The notes beneath the pieces are model-generated. The model was not told the origin of the DNA. It saw only the letters and a list, made by a program, of their open reading frames with translations, and ran no database searches. Below are positions 62,556 through 64,000 of a stretch of DNA of 64,000 nucleotides, one piece after another. Location of the stretch: contig NZ_BAAACP010000008.1 of NCBI RefSeq assembly GCF_039521565.1, positions 62,001 to 126,000 on the forward strand, given 5' to 3'. A program made the position numbers and the translations under genes. The stretch is from Paraclostridium tenue (lineage in GTDB: Bacteria; Bacillota; Clostridia; Peptostreptococcales; Peptostreptococcaceae). How positions within the stretch are numbered: position 1 is the first letter of the stretch; every line of letters starts with the position of its first letter.

Positions 62556-63344
62556 ATGGAAATCTTAGTATGTATAAAACAAGTTCCAGGAACATCAGAA
62601 GTAGAAGTAGATGAGAAAACAGGAGTCTTAAAAAGAGATGGAGTAGATTCTAAAATGAATCCATATGATTTATATGCTTTAGAAACAGCTTTAAGAATCA
62701 AAAAAGAAAATGGTGCAAAAGTAAAAGTTTTAAGTATGGGACCTCCTCAAGCAAAACAAGTAATTCATGAAGCTTTCATGATGGGTGCAGATGAAGGTGC
62801 TTTAGTAAGTGATAGAAAGTTTGCTGGTGCTGATGTACTTGCAACTTCATATACAATTTCACAAGGTATTAAAAAATTTGGAGATACTGATTTAATAATT
62901 TGTGGTAAACAAACTACAGATGGAGATACAGCTCAAGTTGGACCAGAAATAGCAGAGTTTTTAAATATACCTCATGTTACTAATGTAACGAAATTAATAG
63001 AAACAAAAGAAAATAGTATAGTAGTAGAAGTAGATATGCCTAATACTCGTGAAATTTGTGAAATCAAATTTCCTTGCTTAATAACTGTAGAAAAAGAAAT
63101 TTTCCAACCAAGATTACCTTCTTTTAAATTAAAAATGAAAACTAAAGATAAAGAGATACCTATGATTAGTCTTAAAGATTTTGATGATAAAGATGAAAAA
63201 CATTATGGACTTAATGGTTCTCCAACTCAAGTTTTAAAAATATTCCCACCAACATCAGATATAGAAAAAGAAGTATGGACAGGTGATGGTGATGAAATAG
63301 CATCTAAATTACTTAACAAAATAAAAGAGTTAAAGTTATTATAG
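62556..63344 (+). CDS. etfB: Electron-transfer flavoprotein beta subunit
   Basis: 262 residues, AAGGGGGA upstream. Motifs of EtfB: ILVCIKQVPGTSEVEVDEKT, RDGVDSKMNPYDLYALETAL, LIICGKQTTDGDTAQVGPEI and NTREICEIKFPCLITVE. In bifurcating Etf complexes this subunit holds the FAD that splits electrons. Cotranscribed with larA and the ferredoxin-fused EtfA. Likely the LctB-type subunit of a bifurcating lactate dehydrogenase (ferredoxin plus lactate drive NAD+ reduction). Confidence 0.93.
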   Translation: MEILVCIKQVPGTSEVEVDEKTGVLKRDGVDSKMNPYDLYALETALRIKKENGAKVKVLSMGPPQAKQVIHEAFMMGADEGALVSDRKFAGADVLATSYTISQGIKKFGDTDLIICGKQTTDGDTAQVGPEIAEFLNIPHVTNVTKLIETKENSIVVEVDMPNTREICEIKFPCLITVEKEIFQPRLPSFKLKMKTKDKEIPMISLKDFDDKDEKHYGLNGSPTQVLKIFPPTSDIEKEVWTGDGDEIASKLLNKIKELKLL

Positions 63345-63356
63345 GGGGGATTTAAA

Positions 63357-64000
63357 GTGGCAAAAATAGTTATAAATCAAGATAAAGTTAAAGATATTCA
63401 AAAAGTATTAGACATATGTCCTTTTGGGGCTATAGAATTAAATGATGGTAAGTTAGAAATAGGTGCTGGATGCAAGATGTGTAAATTATGTGTAAGAACA
63501 GGACCTGAAGGTATATTTGAATTTGTAGAAGATGAAGTTGTTAAAATAAATAAAGATGAGTGGAAAGGTATAGCAGTATACGTTGACCATCATGAAGGAG
63601 ATATACATCCAGTAACATTTGAGTTAATAGGAAAAGCAAAAGAAATGGCTAAAAAAATTAATCAACCAGTTTACTGTGTATTTGTTGGAAACAATATAAA
63701 AGACAAAACAGATATATTACTTTCTTATGGAGCAGATGAAGTATTTGTATATGATAATAAAAATTTAAAAGATTTTAGAATAGAGCCATATAGTGCATGT
63801 GTAGAAAATTTCATAAATAAAGTTAAGCCAACTATATTATTATTTGGTGGAACTACACTTGGAAGAAGTTTAGCACCAAGACTTGCTGCTAGATTTAAAA
63901 CAGGTTTAACAGCAGATTGTACAATACTGGATGTACAAGAAAATACTGATCTTGACCAAATCAGACCAGCTTTTGGTGGAAATATAATGGCTCACATACA
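63357..64000 (+). CDS. etfA: Electron-transfer flavoprotein alpha subunit with N-terminal ferredoxin domain, cut by window end
   Basis: GTG start (AGGGGGGA upstream); frame open to the window end, about 214 codons visible. The N-terminal ~65 residues are a mini-ferredoxin with four cysteines (Cys21 in CPFGAIE; Cys39, 42, 45 in GCKMCKLCVRTGPEG), one [4Fe-4S] cluster. EtfA proper follows: KGIAVYVDHHEGDIHPVTFE, LLFGGTTLGRSLAPRLAARF and IRPAFGGNIMA. This fusion is the hallmark of LctC in bifurcating lactate dehydrogenase complexes. The FAD-dependent dehydrogenase gene is expected just beyond the window. Confidence 0.9.
   Translation, partial: MAKIVINQDKVKDIQKVLDICPFGAIELNDGKLEIGAGCKMCKLCVRTGPEGIFEFVEDEVVKINKDEWKGIAVYVDHHEGDIHPVTFELIGKAKEMAKKINQPVYCVFVGNNIKDKTDILLSYGADEVFVYDNKNLKDFRIEPYSACVENFINKVKPTILLFGGTTLGRSLAPRLAARFKTGLTADCTILDVQENTDLDQIRPAFGGNIMAHI

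Overview
The window is very A+T-rich and gene-dense, with strong GGAGG-type ribosome binding sites, many perfect hairpin+U-tract terminators and occasional TTG/GTG starts. Gene content (BceRSAB-type module, nickel-pincer lactate racemase followed by EtfB and a ferredoxin-fused EtfA, small alarmone synthetase, PspA, FadR-type regulator) fits an anaerobic Gram-positive of the Clostridia, most likely Peptostreptococcaceae (Clostridioides, Paraclostridium, Romboutsia or Terrisporobacter relatives). This assignment is inference from family knowledge. No tRNA, rRNA or CRISPR array was seen.

Layout. 1-4.4 kb: two-component system plus ABC transporter of the bacitracin/antimicrobial-peptide sensing type (response regulator cut by the window edge). 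4.4-5.8 kb: orphan DUF2975 membrane protein and a bacterial PH-domain protein. 5.85-7.03 kb: a complete but dead IS1595-family element with terminal inverted repeats, an imperfect 8-bp target duplication, a deleted and frameshifted transposase and an intact zinc-ribbon passenger gene. 7.2-11.7 kb: lipoproteins (metallophosphatase/5'-nucleotidase, LprI-like) and small membrane proteins. 11.7-14.1 kb: tandem BFD-like Fe-S protein, D-Ala-D-Ala ligase, coiled-coil membrane protein. 14.2-19.2 kb: a four-gene BMP/DUF3798-type ABC importer preceded by an attenuator-like leader. 19.2-21.7 kb: a segment bounded by two identical 32-bp direct repeats, holding a choloylglycine-hydrolase-family amidase, a small gene with a duplicated 54-bp upstream region, a structured RNA and a 32-residue membrane peptide. 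21.9-26.6 kb: coiled-coil membrane protein, NapH-like/ferredoxin pair divergent from a MocR regulator, a diguanylate cyclase, and a LexA-type DNA-binding domain with its own SOS-like box.

26.6-29.7 kb: alarmone synthetase, then PspA, a Cys-rich protein and a Ser/Lys-rich secreted membrane protein. 30-32.7 kb: cobalamin/iron-type ABC importer. 33-49.6 kb: GNATs, three-part set of MATE exporters with MerR regulators, MFS, a divergent RelA/SpoT-domain protein, a HTH-TPR regulator with a membrane MutS-like ATPase, a CPBP protease, DUF378 protein and copper ATPase CopA under a CsoR-like box. 49.6-55.4 kb: membrane proteins including an ECF S-component, a YwaF-like protein, an HEXXH membrane protease and a third MATE. 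55.5-60.2 kb: OmpR/HK pair and a YtrA-type GntR-ABC-permease operon. 60.2-64 kb: lactate utilisation locus: FadR-type regulator, operator/promoter, larA, etfB, etfA (cut by the window end).

Themes: cell-envelope stress sensing and drug export (BceRSAB-like, PspA, MATEs, YtrA operon), alarmone and c-di-GMP signalling, and electron-bifurcating lactate oxidation. The least explained parts are the 32-bp-repeat-bounded segment with its RNA/peptide pair, the PspA operon, the second RelA-like protein, the MutS-like membrane ATPase pair, and a 36-bp perfect palindrome that encodes the same C-terminal NKYN in both convergent genes.
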